A DNA stretch of 64,000 nucleotides, from NCBI GenBank assembly GCA_024169445.1, contig JALKFA010000001.1, positions 5,022,001 to 5,086,000 of the forward strand, read 5' to 3'. Position numbers and translations under genes: made by a program. Origin of the DNA: Buttiauxella agrestis ATCC 33320. Its GTDB lineage: Bacteria; Pseudomonadota; Gammaproteobacteria; Enterobacterales; Enterobacteriaceae. The notes beneath the pieces are model-generated. The model was not told the origin of the DNA. It saw only the letters and a list, made by a program, of their open reading frames with translations, and did no database searches. This document shows positions 16,190-25,926 of this stretch, in pieces (the first letter of the stretch is position 1; each line of letters begins with the position of its first letter).

Positions 16190-17800
16190 TCACTCATCCC
16201 AAAACGGCAGCTTTCTGCGCGGCCTGAGCGCGGGGTTTGAAAGGGCTTTTGCTATCGCGGCACCGATTTGCGCACAAACGGTTAGCCCCTGAACGAAAGG
16301 CTGGTCGTGCATCAAATACGGCAATGCGCCAAACCCGATACGCCCACGGGCGCAGGCCGGTTCCAGCAAGGTGTAATCGTCGCCAACATCCGGAATATCA
16401 TCACCATTAGCGGCAAGTTGCTGGCGTAAAGTGGGGAACGGCAGGTCTTTTGTCTTCAGCGCTTTTTGCCCGCGAGCATCAATAAACACATCGAACTCAT
16501 ATCTGTCGCCTTGTGCGGCAATCACGGTCTGGTGCTCTTTGACATCGAGTTCATAATCTTGCCCAAGTGTGAGAATGCTGATGATCCCCGCCTCACGTAA
16601 GGCCAGTAGCCGACGAATCGATTGTGAAGGAATGGCGGCATAATTATCGATAAACACGCGAGCAAGCCCGGCGTCGAACCGCTTGCTGTCCTGTTCGTTA
16701 AGATGGGGCACAATCTCCTGCACCGCTTCATGTAAACGCAGAATGGCGTAACGCCAGAGCACGGTTCGTTTGTCGCGTTTGTTGCGTTCGACTTCCTGCA
16801 GATTGGCTTCGGCCCAACTAAACGGGTTATTTTCTTTCCGGTCGGAAAACCAGATGTTGGCGAAGCTGTCGGCATCCAGAGTATTGAGGGATATGCGCTC
16901 GCTCCAGGTCGAGTCAGCCCGTTCGATTTCCTCCATCATCAGGCCGAAAACCCTGTCGAGCAGGCCGTCTGAACCGGCCGCAATTTCGTCGTTAATAGCC
17001 TGTTCGGTGGCAACCAATAAAGGTTCATACGGGATCGGGCAGTAGAAATCCGCTTCTGGCAGGATGCCTGAACGCGACATCAGCACAATGTTAAGCGCGG
17101 TACTTTGTTCATCAAGAATGAACCGGCAGTGCTCGTCATCATCTTCAATAAATTCGCCATGCTGGATAACCACCGCCATTGCGGCGTCCAGGCCACTTAA
17201 AGAAGTCCCCATAATGCCAACCTTGCCCGCCGGAATATGCGCCTCCATCAGCCCCGACCACGGGCTAGGAAAGTAGCTGTGTGTCGCGGCATCTTCGTCT
17301 GGCCAGACATGCCCCGTTGCGATAACGGCAAGATCAAACAAATGGGGCACCGCCTCCCCTTGCGCCCATAACCTGACGCCGTCTGCCGTAGCTTGCAGGT
17401 CAGTAACCAGGCAAGACTCATGCACTTCAACGTTAAAACCTTGTTTTTTTGCCTGCGCCACCAACGCTAAAAACTGGTCACGAAAGTACTCGCCAAGAAG
17501 AATGCGCGGCAGGAATTGACGGACATGAAGCGAAGCATGTTCGACACCATAGCGCGCCAGATGCGCTTCACTTTGGCGGCGCAGCCAGTCGATATAGGTC
17601 GAAAAAATGGGCGGAATTTCGATGCTGGCAATATTCGCCAACATCATGCGCGAGTTTTCTTCATCGCTGTAAGGCATACCGACACCCGCTTCAGGGGCTT
17701 GCTCATAGACAGAAACGGCTACAGGTGTCTTATTCTTCAGCAGGGAGAAAAAAGTATAAATCCCCGTTGGCCCCGCGCCGATAATCGCCACTTTTCTCAT
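16190..17800 (-). CDS. ydhS: FAD/NAD(P)-binding protein YdhS
   Basis: A 536-residue flavoprotein of unknown substrate. The N-terminal Rossmann motif is 'VAIIGAGPTGIYT' (residues 4-16), with 'GVGMPYSDEEN' and 'LANIASIEIPP' following, then 'LAVIATGHVWPDE' and a second nucleotide-binding stretch 'GIMGTSLSGLDAAMAV'. The sequence and length closely match E. coli YdhS as I recall it. It is a single-gene unit, convergent with the unknown gene and divergent from the qnrB-like gene. Confidence 0.88.
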   Translation of the reverse strand: MRKVAIIGAGPTGIYTFFSLLKNKTPVAVSVYEQAPEAGVGMPYSDEENSRMMLANIASIEIPPIFSTYIDWLRRQSEAHLARYGVEHASLHVRQFLPRILLGEYFRDQFLALVAQAKKQGFNVEVHESCLVTDLQATADGVRLWAQGEAVPHLFDLAVIATGHVWPDEDAATHSYFPSPWSGLMEAHIPAGKVGIMGTSLSGLDAAMAVVIQHGEFIEDDDEHCRFILDEQSTALNIVLMSRSGILPEADFYCPIPYEPLLVATEQAINDEIAAGSDGLLDRVFGLMMEEIERADSTWSERISLNTLDADSFANIWFSDRKENNPFSWAEANLQEVERNKRDKRTVLWRYAILRLHEAVQEIVPHLNEQDSKRFDAGLARVFIDNYAAIPSQSIRRLLALREAGIISILTLGQDYELDVKEHQTVIAAQGDRYEFDVFIDARGQKALKTKDLPFPTLRQQLAANGDDIPDVGDDYTLLEPACARGRIGFGALPYLMHDQPFVQGLTVCAQIGAAIAKALSNPALRPRRKLPFWDE

Positions 17801-17954
17801 TAATACTCACACTTTTGCTCACCCAATCCATCGTTTAAGATTAGGTTCACGCAACGGTTTCTGGCAACTTATTGGCTATTATTCCCTACGCTTATCTGCC
17901 CTGTTACACCCACACACAAAAACGTGCGCTGAGCGATTTTCTACTGCTCCGTCT

Positions 17955-17990
17955 TTGGGTTACAATAAATTTCACTGTACAAATAAACAG
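17955..17990 (+). promoter_or_regulatory. SOS-regulated promoter with LexA box for the qnrB-like gene
   Basis: CTGTACAAATAAACAG (17975-17990) is a perfect CTG-N10-CAG LexA operator, ending 10 nt before the ATG. A plausible promoter overlaps it: -35 TTGGGT (17955-17960) and -10 TACAAA (17978-17983), 17-bp spacing, so LexA binding would block transcription. LexA control of qnrB is established for Citrobacter-derived alleles; here it is read directly from the sequence. Confidence 0.8.
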
Positions 17991-18000
17991 GTTAATTATT

Positions 18001-18645
18001 ATGACTCTGGCTTTGAATGGTACAAAGATTGGCCGCAATCAGTTCACTGGCGCGAAAATTGAGAACAGCACTTTTTTTAACTGCGACTTTTCAGGCACTG
18101 ACCTGACCGGGACCGAGTTTGTTGGCTGCCAGTTTTATGACCGTGAAAGCCAGCAAGGCGGTAATTTTAACCGGGCAATACTGAAAGACGCAGCCTTCAA
18201 AAGCTGTGATTTATCGATGGCAGATTTCAGAAATGCCAGCGCCCTGGGTATCGAAATCCGCGACTGTCGGGCGCAAGGCGCAGACTTTCGTGGCGCAAGC
18301 TTCATGAATATGATCACCACCCGCAGCTGGTTTTGCAGTGCTTACATCACCAAAACCAACCTGAGCTACGCCAACTTTAGCAAGGTGGTGCTCGAGAAGT
18401 GTGAGCTGTGGGAAAACCGCTGGAATGGTGCTCAAATTCTGGGGGCGACCTTTAGTGGCTCTGACCTTTCCGGCGGTGAATTCTCTTCCTTCGACTGGCG
18501 CTCAGCCAACTTTACCCATTGTGACCTGACCAATTCAGAACTGGGTAATCTGGACGTTCGCGGCACCGATTTACAAGGGGTCAAACTGGATAATTATCAG
18601 GTGATCCAAATAATGGAGCGTCTGGGGATCACGATTATCGGTTAG
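18001..18645 (+). CDS. qnrB: QnrB-family pentapeptide repeat protein (quinolone resistance/topoisomerase protection)
   Basis: A 214-residue right-handed beta-helix protein of pentapeptide repeats (A/C/S/T-D/N-L/F pattern throughout, e.g. 'CDFSGTDLTGTEFVGCQF', 'CDLSMADFRNASALG'). It has the family's interruptions and a C-terminal dimerisation helix ('VIQIMERLGITIIG'). QnrB binds DNA gyrase and topoisomerase IV and lowers quinolone susceptibility. By recollection it is close to QnrB but differs at a few dozen positions, so it may be a new allele or subfamily. It has a single LexA-controlled promoter, divergent from ydhS and convergent with cobT. No integron or IS flanks it directly, which suggests a native chromosomal gene. 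Confidence 0.88.
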   Translation: MTLALNGTKIGRNQFTGAKIENSTFFNCDFSGTDLTGTEFVGCQFYDRESQQGGNFNRAILKDAAFKSCDLSMADFRNASALGIEIRDCRAQGADFRGASFMNMITTRSWFCSAYITKTNLSYANFSKVVLEKCELWENRWNGAQILGATFSGSDLSGGEFSSFDWRSANFTHCDLTNSELGNLDVRGTDLQGVKLDNYQVIQIMERLGITIIG

Positions 18646-18649
18646 CCTG

Positions 18650-18686
18650 GTGAGGGTGAAAGGGGCTGGATACACCATCCCCTCAC
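18650..18686. terminator. Stem-loop between convergent qnrB-like and cobT
   Basis: GTGAGGG (18650-18656) can pair with CCCTCAC (18680-18686), with additional internal GGGG/CC complementarity. It lies between two convergent genes. It has no T-tract on either side, so termination strength is uncertain. Confidence 0.35.
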
Positions 18687-18694
18687 ATCCCCAA

Positions 18695-19753
18695 TTACGT
18701 CGGTGAACCCGGCAGGCTAAAACCGCTGTTCTCTTGTAATCCCATATGGCAATACATCGCGCAGGCCGCACTTAATATCGACATCGCAATGGCTGCGCCA
18801 CTGCCTTCGCCGAGGCGCAAATCCAGATACAGATAAGGCTTCAGGTTAAGGTGTTCTAATGCACGTTGTGCGCCCTTCTCTGCCGAGAAATGTGAAGGGA
18901 TACAATAGCTTTTGACTTCAGGCGCTAGCTGGCACGCCGCAATCGCCGCCGCATACGAGAGAAAACCATCCAGCACCACCGGCAGGCCACACGCCCCCGC
19001 CCCGAGAATGACTCCCGCCATCCCCACCAGGTCATATCCACCCACTTTTGCCAGCACATCCAGCGCATCGTTGCCGTTGGGTTGGTTAACATGGATAGCT
19101 TTTCTGACAATCGACTCTTTATGCTGCAACTGATCGAGTGGCAGATTGGCACCAATCCCCACCACATCGTGCGGATCACAATCGCTAAATACGCTGATCA
19201 TCGCCGAAGCGGGCGTGGTGTTGGCAATCCCCAGTTCACCGACGCCAAAAATAGACACCCCTTCCTCCGCACGTTTTTTTACCAGCTGAGCGCTTGCCAG
19301 CAGCAGTTGTTCCGCGTCCTGGCGCGACATGGCTGGCCCCTGCGCAATATTGCCGCATCCGCGTGCCAGCTTAAGGCTCACCATATTGGCGATCGGTTCG
19401 CAATCAATGCCGATGTCCACCGGCAAAACAGAGGTTTGGCTGTTTTTTGCCAGTACGCACACGCCGGTCAGCCCTTTCTGCATATTCAACGCCTGAATAT
19501 AAGTGACCTCTTTCGGGGTTACAGCGACTCCTTCATCAAACACACCATGGTCGGCGCACATCACAATAATTTCTTTTTGCAGGTTATCCAGATGGCTTAT
19601 CCCACGCATACCCGCCAGTTGGGTTGCCATCACTTCCAGCCGCCCGAGGCTTTTTGCTGGCTTGGCTAAACTTTCAATATAGTCAGCCGCTTGCGCCATT
19701 TTTTGTTGATCAAGCGGCCTGATGCTTGCCACTAATTCCGTTAATGTTTGCAC
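18695..19753 (-). CDS. cobT: Nicotinate-nucleotide:dimethylbenzimidazole phosphoribosyltransferase CobT
   Basis: A 352-residue enzyme that activates the lower-ligand base to alpha-ribazole phosphate for cobalamin assembly. Conserved stretches include 'KSLGRLE', 'VMCADHGVFDEGV', 'FGVGELGIANTTPA' and the catalytic-Glu region 'LRLGEGSGAA'. A GTG start at 19753 with GAGG 9 nt upstream is preferred to a TTG five codons earlier that would absorb the ribosome-binding site. Last gene of the cbi-cob operon, 31 bp after cobS, as in Salmonella cobUST. Confidence 0.94.
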   Translation of the reverse strand: MQTLTELVASIRPLDQQKMAQAADYIESLAKPAKSLGRLEVMATQLAGMRGISHLDNLQKEIIVMCADHGVFDEGVAVTPKEVTYIQALNMQKGLTGVCVLAKNSQTSVLPVDIGIDCEPIANMVSLKLARGCGNIAQGPAMSRQDAEQLLLASAQLVKKRAEEGVSIFGVGELGIANTTPASAMISVFSDCDPHDVVGIGANLPLDQLQHKESIVRKAIHVNQPNGNDALDVLAKVGGYDLVGMAGVILGAGACGLPVVLDGFLSYAAAIAACQLAPEVKSYCIPSHFSAEKGAQRALEHLNLKPYLYLDLRLGEGSGAAIAMSILSAACAMYCHMGLQENSGFSLPGSPT

Positions 19754-19784
19754 CGTTATTATCCTCAATTGTTTAACGCATCAT

Positions 19785-20543
19785 TCAGGCCCACAGCAAT
19801 GCCAGCAGAAATACCATTTCCCCCACTTCTTCCGAGGCTCCCAGCGTGTCGCCGGTTTGCCCGCCTAACTGGCGGCGGAAATAGGATGCGACGCCATAAA
19901 CCACAACATAAGTCACCAGAATGGCGATAAGCCCGCGCATTCCGGCGAATAGCCCGACAATCAGCGCCCCAATCAACAAGGTGATGGCGGCCTGATAACC
20001 GCTAATCTGGCCGATATAAATATTGCCCATCCCTTCACCGGCACGGGCGTAGCGCTGCTTATACATCGCCAGCACCATGGCTGCGCGGCCAGCCACTGGT
20101 GCACAGAGCAACAATGTGAAAAGTTCTTTAGCGGGAAATTGCGATAACGAAATAACGGCAAATGTTTTGATGAGAATACAGAAAATCAGTGCCAGGCCAC
20201 CGTGTGTCCCCAGGCGGCTGTCGCGCATAATTTCCAGCATACGCTCGCGCTTACGGGCAGAAAAAATGCCGTCACAGGTGTCCGCCAGCCCGTCGAGGTG
20301 AAAACCGCCAGTCAGAAAAGCGAGTGCCAAAACGTAGACCAGCGCACCGACATAAATGCCGCCACCGCTCTGGCTGGCAACCACCGCGACGAATGCGGCA
20401 AGCCCGCCAACAACGCAGCCAACGACGGGAAAATAGCGCACGCCCTGGCCGTAGTGCCGGAACTCTATCCCGTCAGCCCACTTCTCTGGTACCGGGATGC
20501 GGGTAATAAATCGCATGGTCGCAGCCAACATATTTAGCGACAT
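19785..20543 (-). CDS. cobS: Cobalamin (5'-phosphate) synthase CobS
   Basis: A 252-residue polytopic membrane enzyme that joins adenosyl-GDP-cobinamide to alpha-ribazole (phosphate). It shows the early 'RFITRIPVP' motif, the 'GGFHLDGLADTCDG' metal-binding motif and multiple hydrophobic helices. The start at 20543 lies inside the end of cobU (10-bp overlap), so translation is coupled; the longer upstream frame has no family similarity. Confidence 0.93.
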   Translation of the reverse strand: MSLNMLAATMRFITRIPVPEKWADGIEFRHYGQGVRYFPVVGCVVGGLAAFVAVVASQSGGGIYVGALVYVLALAFLTGGFHLDGLADTCDGIFSARKRERMLEIMRDSRLGTHGGLALIFCILIKTFAVISLSQFPAKELFTLLLCAPVAGRAAMVLAMYKQRYARAGEGMGNIYIGQISGYQAAITLLIGALIVGLFAGMRGLIAILVTYVVVYGVASYFRRQLGGQTGDTLGASEEVGEMVFLLALLWA

Positions 20544-21085
20544 TTGATTTTTACCCCAATCCCCGCCACCACCAGCCACACCTCATCTGCCGCCTGCGCC
20601 AGCTTCTGATTAACCCTGCCAGAGATGTCGACAAAATGGCGAGCCAGGCGGTTTTGCGGCGTGATGCTCATCCCCAGTTCGTTAGTCACAATGTAGATTG
20701 GCGCGGGCGACTGCTGGCATGCGGCGATCAGGTCGTCAATCTGGCGCAGCAGAATCACCTCCAGAGCCGCAAAATCCAGGCTCTCCGGTTCAGCGCCTGC
20801 ACTCTCTTCATAAAGCAGGTTTGCCAGCATAGTAGTGATGCACTCCAGCATCACGCCTTCGCCTGGTTGCAGATGGTGGCGAATCACCTCGCCCAAATCG
20901 CGGAACCCTTCCCAGGTACGCCAGTGTTGTGGCCGTTGCGCCTGGTGCTGAGCCACGCGTGATGCCATCTCGTCATCGGTGACCAGCGAAGTGGCGATAT
21001 ACAAAACATGGTCACAATCCTCAGCGGCCAGCCGTTCCGTATGCGAGCTTTTGCCGCTGCGGGCACCTCCAGTGACCAGAATCAT
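20534..21085 (-). CDS. cobU: Adenosylcobinamide kinase / guanylyltransferase CobU
   Basis: A 183-residue bifunctional enzyme that phosphorylates adenosylcobinamide and converts it to adenosyl-GDP-cobinamide. The P-loop 'GGARSGKS' is at residues 6-13, the guanylylated-His region is '[10 protein letters not shown]', and 'VTNELGMSI' is conserved. The start overlaps the cbiP stop by 4 bp. Confidence 0.95.
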   Translation of the reverse strand: MILVTGGARSGKSSHTERLAAEDCDHVLYIATSLVTDDEMASRVAQHQAQRPQHWRTWEGFRDLGEVIRHHLQPGEGVMLECITTMLANLLYEESAGAEPESLDFAALEVILLRQIDDLIAACQQSPAPIYIVTNELGMSITPQNRLARHFVDISGRVNQKLAQAADEVWLVVAGIGVKIKCR

Positions 21086-22605
21086 GCCGTTGCCTCCTGG
21101 TGCTCACGCATCACTTGATAGACTTTTTCGATATCAATGTTTTGCCGCATGGCCGCTGCCAGAATGTCAAACTGTTGGGATTTATAACTCGCGTAATCGA
21201 TTGTGCTGGTCAGCGCCGCTAAGCCTTTACGCGCCCGTAGCCCATTCACCACCGCGCGCGTGAAAGCATTACTGTCAAACAGCCCATGCAGATAAGTGCC
21301 AAACACCAGCCCGTCATCGCTGACTGCACCGTCGGCAATCGATTCGCCGTTTTTTTGCAGTAACAATGCCGGACGGCAGTCCGATGTTAATTGCGTTTCC
21401 CCCATGTGGATCTCATAGCCGCGTAGCGCAATCCCCGAAGCCTGCGCCAGCCAGCCAGGCAACGACGCGGCAGTTTCTGCCGCCACCAGAGTGGTGGTTT
21501 TACTACTGGCAAATTGGGTCACGGTATTGAGCAAGCCCAGCCCTGGTAAGGTGCCAAGCCCGGATTCCACCTCGTCAATAATGGTGTCGCCGAGCATCTG
21601 GTAACCGCCGCAAATGCCGATGATCGGCACGCGGCAGCGATGTAGCTCCAGCACCTTCTGCGCCAGGGCGTGTTCGCGCATCCAGCTCAAATCGCCGAGG
21701 GTATTTTTGCTGCCCGGCAAGATAACCAGATCCACCCCGTCCAGTTCTTCTGGATGGCGGACATAGCGCACGCGGACATCCGGTTGCGCCGCCAGCGCAT
21801 TGAAATCAGTAAAGTTGGAAATGTGTGGTAAGTGCAGCACCGCAATCTCGATATCGCGCTTTTCGGTGTGCAAATATTTACCGCGCTGCAGCGCCACACC
21901 ATCTTCATCTTCCAGGTCGACATCCAGCCATGGCATCACGCCCAACACCGGGACGCCGGTTAACGACTCAATCTGTTCAATCCCGGAGTGGAGCAACGCC
22001 ACGTCACCGCGGAATTTATTAATTATGACGCCTTTTACTCGCCAGCGTTCATGCTCCTGCAATAACGCCAGCGTGCCATAAATAGAGGCGAAAACGCCGC
22101 CACGGTCGATGTCTGCCACCAGGATAACCGGGCATCCGGCCATTTCTGCCATTCCCATGTTGACGATGTCGCGGTCACGCAGATTGATTTCCGCCGGGCT
22201 TCCCGCCCCCTCCAGCACCAGCACGTCATACTCTTGCGCCAGGCTGTTATACGCCGCCGTCACCTGTTCCCGCAGGCGCGGTTTGTACTCGTGGTAACTG
22301 ACGGCGTCCATATTGCAAGCCACCTGCCCCATCAGCACCACCTGCGCTTTGCTATCGCTGGTGGGCTTGAGCAATACCGGGTTCATGCGCACGTCCGGCA
22401 CCACGCCCGCCGCTTCGGCCTGGAAAATTTGCGCCCGCCCCATCTCTTTACCTTCCGGCGTGATGCCGGAATTCAGCGCCATGTTCTGCGATTTAAACGG
22501 CGCGGTTCGCCAGCCATCCTGATGGAAAATACGGCAAAGCCCCGCAGCCAGAACACTTTTCCCGACATCCGATGCCGTTCCCTGCAACATGATTGCCTGC
22601 TTCAT
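21082..22605 (-). CDS. cbiP: Adenosylcobyric acid synthase CbiP (CobQ)
   Basis: A 507-residue glutamine-dependent amidotransferase that amidates the b, d, e and g carboxylates of adenosyl-cobyrinate diamide. The N-terminal ATP-binding domain starts '[21 protein letters not shown]', with 'SQNMALNS' after it. The C-terminal class I glutaminase-like domain has the nucleophile Cys in '[12 protein letters not shown]' and His in 'GTYLHGLFD'. It overlaps cbiO and cobU by 4 bp each. It acts after CbiA and the adenosyltransferase. Confidence 0.95.
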   Translation of the reverse strand: MKQAIMLQGTASDVGKSVLAAGLCRIFHQDGWRTAPFKSQNMALNSGITPEGKEMGRAQIFQAEAAGVVPDVRMNPVLLKPTSDSKAQVVLMGQVACNMDAVSYHEYKPRLREQVTAAYNSLAQEYDVLVLEGAGSPAEINLRDRDIVNMGMAEMAGCPVILVADIDRGGVFASIYGTLALLQEHERWRVKGVIINKFRGDVALLHSGIEQIESLTGVPVLGVMPWLDVDLEDEDGVALQRGKYLHTEKRDIEIAVLHLPHISNFTDFNALAAQPDVRVRYVRHPEELDGVDLVILPGSKNTLGDLSWMREHALAQKVLELHRCRVPIIGICGGYQMLGDTIIDEVESGLGTLPGLGLLNTVTQFASSKTTTLVAAETAASLPGWLAQASGIALRGYEIHMGETQLTSDCRPALLLQKNGESIADGAVSDDGLVFGTYLHGLFDSNAFTRAVVNGLRARKGLAALTSTIDYASYKSQQFDILAAAMRQNIDIEKVYQVMREHQEATA

Positions 22606-23417
22606 GACGCCTCCTGAAGATATGTCGCCCGCATACGGGCAAAGAAATCCGCTTCATTTTTACAAAGCGGTAAACCCAGCTCGAGGTGCATTTTGACCAG
22701 CCAGGGCTGCGTCAATCCCGCTTGCTCAATGCAGGCCTGACGAGAAAAGACGTCTTCCGGCGTCCCTTGCGCCAAAACTTCGCCGTGGTTGAGCACATAC
22801 ACCGCGTCGCTCACTTCGTAAATCAAGTCGATGTCGTGGCTGGAGATCACCACATGGTTGCCCTGAGCGACGATGCGGCGAATAATTTCAATCATCTGCG
22901 TGCGCCCCGAAGGGTCCAGCCCTGCCGTCGGTTCGTCGAGTAACAGATATTTCGCCTGGAGCACTAATGCGCCCGCAATGGCAACGCGCTTTTTCTGCCC
23001 GTGACTCAGGCACTGAATCGGCTGGTGACGAAAAGCGTGCGCGTCGACCAGCGTCAATGCTTCTTCGACCCGCCGCGCAATCTCTGCTTCTTCCACCCCG
23101 ATATTGCGCAGCGCAAACGCAATGTCGCTGTCGATATCGGTATAGAAAATCTGCTGCTCCGGATCCTGAAAAACCGTGGTGACTTGCTGACGCAGCGCCA
23201 GCAGCCCTCGTTTGCTGTAATCCAGCGGCTTGCCCTGCCACAGCACCGCCCCTTTTTGCGGCTTCAGAATGCCACTGAGGTTCATAAACAATGTCGATTT
23301 TCCGCAGCCATTTGCCCCCACCAGCCCGGTAACCGAATGGCGAGAAAAATCCAGCGAAACACCTTTAAGTACCGGTTCGTCCTGGTAACGAAACCAGAGA
23401 GATTCTGTGGCTAGCAT
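22602..23417 (-). CDS. cbiO: Cobalt ECF transporter ATP-binding subunit CbiO
   Basis: A 271-residue ABC ATPase. Walker A is 'GANGCGKST', the Q-loop region is '[11 protein letters not shown]', the signature is 'CLSHGQKKR' (an H in place of the first G of LSGGQ), and Walker B is '[12 protein letters not shown]' with the switch His in '[10 protein letters not shown]'. It powers the CbiMNQO energy-coupling-factor cobalt importer, whose other subunits follow immediately upstream on the same strand. Confidence 0.95.
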   Translation of the reverse strand: MLATESLWFRYQDEPVLKGVSLDFSRHSVTGLVGANGCGKSTLFMNLSGILKPQKGAVLWQGKPLDYSKRGLLALRQQVTTVFQDPEQQIFYTDIDSDIAFALRNIGVEEAEIARRVEEALTLVDAHAFRHQPIQCLSHGQKKRVAIAGALVLQAKYLLLDEPTAGLDPSGRTQMIEIIRRIVAQGNHVVISSHDIDLIYEVSDAVYVLNHGEVLAQGTPEDVFSRQACIEQAGLTQPWLVKMHLELGLPLCKNEADFFARMRATYLQEAS

Positions 23418-23425
23418 GGCTGTCC

Positions 23426-24109
23426 TTAGAGGTGAAAATCACCCTGATACAATTTGATATCCAGCACCGTCACCATTTGCTGATAGCGCATCATCACGCG
23501 GGTAAACAGCATTCCGACCAGCATCGCAAACGATCGATACCCCAGCGGCAAACTGCGATAACCAAAGCGCAGCGTCTGCGCACGGTGGATAGCCAGCGCC
23601 TCCTCCAGCAAGATAAAAATAAAGCGCCAGGTCAGCAGGATCTGTTCGGTCATTAACCGCGGCACCCGCGCACGTTGCAGCAGCACAATCAGCTGCGGGA
23701 AAGGCAGATTGAGGACCAGCCAGAAGGTTGATGCCAGCGCCGCCAGGCTGCGCCAGACAGTCGCATTCGCCATCAGCAATCCGTCATGGCTGATGCCAAT
23801 CCAGACGCTGCCAACCGGCACACTCCACAACAGCTCCGTCGATTCGCGGCTGATGCTAAACAGGATTGTCACCACCCCCACCAGCAAAAAACCAAACGGT
23901 AGTGCCATCCACCGGCACCAGCGCCACAGCGAAATACGCAGTAACCAGCAGGTGAACGCCGCGACCAGCACCAGCAAACAAACCTGGCCGAGCGGTGGCA
24001 GGGCAAACGCCAGCACCATCATCGCCAGCCACAACCAGAATTTGCGCACCGGCGAAACGTGGTACCAGCGGCTTTGGTAGCTGAGTCTGTCAAGCCCGGT
24101 CAGTTGCAC
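23426..24109 (-). CDS. cbiQ: Cobalt ECF transporter transmembrane subunit CbiQ
   Basis: A 227-residue ECF T-component with several transmembrane helices. Two ATPase-coupling motifs are visible ('LQRARVPRLMTEQILL' and 'RAQTLRFGYRS'), and the sequence begins 'LTGLDRLSYQSRW', close to Salmonella CbiQ as recalled. It overlaps cbiN by 20 bp and lies 8 bp before cbiO. Confidence 0.95.
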   Translation of the reverse strand: MQLTGLDRLSYQSRWYHVSPVRKFWLWLAMMVLAFALPPLGQVCLLVLVAAFTCWLLRISLWRWCRWMALPFGFLLVGVVTILFSISRESTELLWSVPVGSVWIGISHDGLLMANATVWRSLAALASTFWLVLNLPFPQLIVLLQRARVPRLMTEQILLTWRFIFILLEEALAIHRAQTLRFGYRSLPLGYRSFAMLVGMLFTRVMMRYQQMVTVLDIKLYQGDFHL

Positions 24110-24371
24110 GTTGCCTGCCTTTCCAGTAACCGAAGATGTAGAAAATCACCGCCGCGCCAAAAGAGCCCTGCAAGGTAAACAGCAAGCTTTCTATTTCACC
24201 GCTTGCCGGTTCATACAGCGGCTGGAACCACGGCTGGTAATCCGGAGCAATAATCTGGATCTGGCTTTCCGCTTCACCGTCGGAACCGCCATATTCACCG
24301 TTGTGGTCAATGAAGAACGGCAATATCACCAGTGCAATCACCATCGCGAGCAAAACTATCGTCTTTTTCAT
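24090..24371 (-). CDS. cbiN: Cobalt ECF transporter auxiliary subunit CbiN
   Basis: A 93-residue protein with two transmembrane helices (about residues 5-22 and 67-85) flanking a periplasmic loop with 'HNGEYGGSDGEAE' and 'PDYQPWFQPLYEPASGEIESLLFTLQ'. CbiN stimulates CbiM-mediated cobalt uptake. It starts 2 bp after the cbiM stop and overlaps cbiQ. Confidence 0.95.
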   Translation of the reverse strand: MKKTIVLLAMVIALVILPFFIDHNGEYGGSDGEAESQIQIIAPDYQPWFQPLYEPASGEIESLLFTLQGSFGAAVIFYIFGYWKGRQRATDRA

Positions 24372-24373
24372 CG

Positions 24374-25105
24374 TTAATGCTCCTGTGCCGTGATCAAATT
24401 ACGTTTCGTGATTTGGTCATAGATCAATACCGTCAGCAGCCCTTCCGCTATGGCGATCGGGATCTGCGTCAGGCAGAAGATACTCATGAACTTAAGCGTC
24501 GATCCGCCCATGCCCGCCTGCGAGTCGGGAAACGCAACGCCCAACTGCACCGAGGTCACAAAGTAAGTGGTGAGATCCGCCAGCATGGCGCATAAAAACA
24601 CCCCGACATCACGACGTAACCCTGCGCGGCAAGCCAGTTTCCACACCAGATAACCGACAATCGGCCCCGCCACCGCCATCGATATGCCGTTAGCGCCAAG
24701 CGTGGTCAAACCGCCGTGAGCCAGCAGCAGTGACTGGAACAGCAACACCACCGCGCCGAGGATTGCCACCACACCGGGCCCGAACAAAATCACCGCTAGC
24801 CCAACGCCAGTGGGATGCGAGCAGCTTCCGGTTACCGACGGAATTTTCAGCGCCGAGAGCACGAAAACAAATGCGCCGCACAGCGCCAACAACACTTTCT
24901 GGTTGCTGTCTTCCGCAACAATCTGGCGCAGGCGCACCAGGCCATACCACAGGCACGGTAGAAACAGCAGCCACCAGGCCAGCGCCCACATCGGCGGTAA
25001 AAAACCTTCCATAATGTGCATGGCAAACGCATCTTGCGGCACGATGAGCAACAGCATTCCCATGCCGAAGCCGCTTAGTGAGAGTTTTTTCAGTAACGAT
25101 TCCAT
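24374..25105 (-). CDS. cbiM: Cobalt ECF transporter substrate-binding subunit CbiM
   Basis: A 243-residue substrate-capture subunit. An N-terminal leader ends 'DAFA' before '[10 protein letters not shown]'; the mature Met-His N-terminus is known to coordinate cobalt in this family. Further conserved stretches include '[13 protein letters not shown]' with metal-binding His and many hydrophobic helices. Start at 25105; the longer frame runs into the repeat upstream and is rejected. A BIME lies between it and cbiL, unlike most junctions in this tightly packed operon. Confidence 0.94.
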   Translation of the reverse strand: MESLLKKLSLSGFGMGMLLLIVPQDAFAMHIMEGFLPPMWALAWWLLFLPCLWYGLVRLRQIVAEDSNQKVLLALCGAFVFVLSALKIPSVTGSCSHPTGVGLAVILFGPGVVAILGAVVLLFQSLLLAHGGLTTLGANGISMAVAGPIVGYLVWKLACRAGLRRDVGVFLCAMLADLTTYFVTSVQLGVAFPDSQAGMGGSTLKFMSIFCLTQIPIAIAEGLLTVLIYDQITKRNLITAQEH

Positions 25106-25126
25106 GATTTCCCCTTCAGCATTGTT

Positions 25127-25211
25127 GTCGGATGACGCAGCGCTTATCCGACCTACGTCTACGTCATTGGTTTGATTTTGTAGGGGGGATAAGCCACAGG
25201 CGTCATCCACC
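25127..25211. repeat. BIME (inverted REP pair) inside the cob operon
   Basis: Two REP-like palindromes in opposite orientation, 'GTCGGATGACGCAGCGCTTA' and 'GGATAAGCCACAGGCGTC', lie between cbiL and cbiM. Such elements often stabilise upstream mRNA or attenuate transcription. Here one could lower cbiM and downstream expression relative to cbiA-L. Confidence 0.75.
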
Positions 25212-25218
25212 GATTCAG

Positions 25219-25926
25219 TTAATTACGCCACTGCTTGTTCACCAAAATGGTCGAAAAATACGGCAACTCCTGGTCATCCGGCACCTCTCGCAGGTTTCGC
25301 CAGCATTGCTCGTTCGGCAGTGTCGCTTCGGCCATCATCAACGCGTTATCCAGCAAATTCGCTTCCTGCAACAGGCACTTAATTCGCGCAAAACGGCCAT
25401 ACACCTTCATTAAGACCAGGCTGTCATGCCGCTCCAGCGCCTGGCGAATCTCGTCCTCCGGCGAGGTACAAGAAATCACCGCCAATGATTGCGACTCCAT
25501 CGCCAGCGGCGTTCCAGAGCGTGAAGCAATCGCCGCAAAAGAGGTCACGCCTGGGATAATTTCCAGCCAGTCAGGATGCGGCAACCGTTTGAGTAAAAAG
25601 ACCCAGGTGCTGAACAACATGGCATCGCCGAGGGTAATAAAGCCGACGCGTTTTCCCGCCTCAACTTCGCGGTACAGTTCGGCGGCAACCGCATCCCATA
25701 CCGCTTCTTTTTCGGCACTGTCCGCGCTCATTGGGAAATGGCGGCAACAGACTTGCGTGTGCTCACCGAGATATTCGCGCACGATAGAAAGCGCCAGGCT
25801 ATCGCCACCTTTACGTCCGGCGGGGGTGTACAGCACGTCCAGCGAGGCAAGTATCCGCGACGCGCGCACCGTAATTAAGTCGCTCGCCCCAGGGCCGGTG
25901 CTAATTGCGTAGAGTTTTCCGCTCAT
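25219..25926 (-). CDS. cbiL: Cobalt-factor II / precorrin-2 C20-methyltransferase CbiL
   Basis: A 235-residue tetrapyrrole methylase. It has the glycine-rich start '[18 protein letters not shown]', '[15 protein letters not shown]' and '[20 protein letters not shown]', typical of the C20 methylase. It transfers methyl from SAM to C20 of cobalt-sirohydrochlorin early in the anaerobic pathway. It overlaps cbiK by 4 bp. Confidence 0.95.
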   Translation of the reverse strand: MSGKLYAISTGPGASDLITVRASRILASLDVLYTPAGRKGGDSLALSIVREYLGEHTQVCCRHFPMSADSAEKEAVWDAVAAELYREVEAGKRVGFITLGDAMLFSTWVFLLKRLPHPDWLEIIPGVTSFAAIASRSGTPLAMESQSLAVISCTSPEDEIRQALERHDSLVLMKVYGRFARIKCLLQEANLLDNALMMAEATLPNEQCWRNLREVPDDQELPYFSTILVNKQWRN

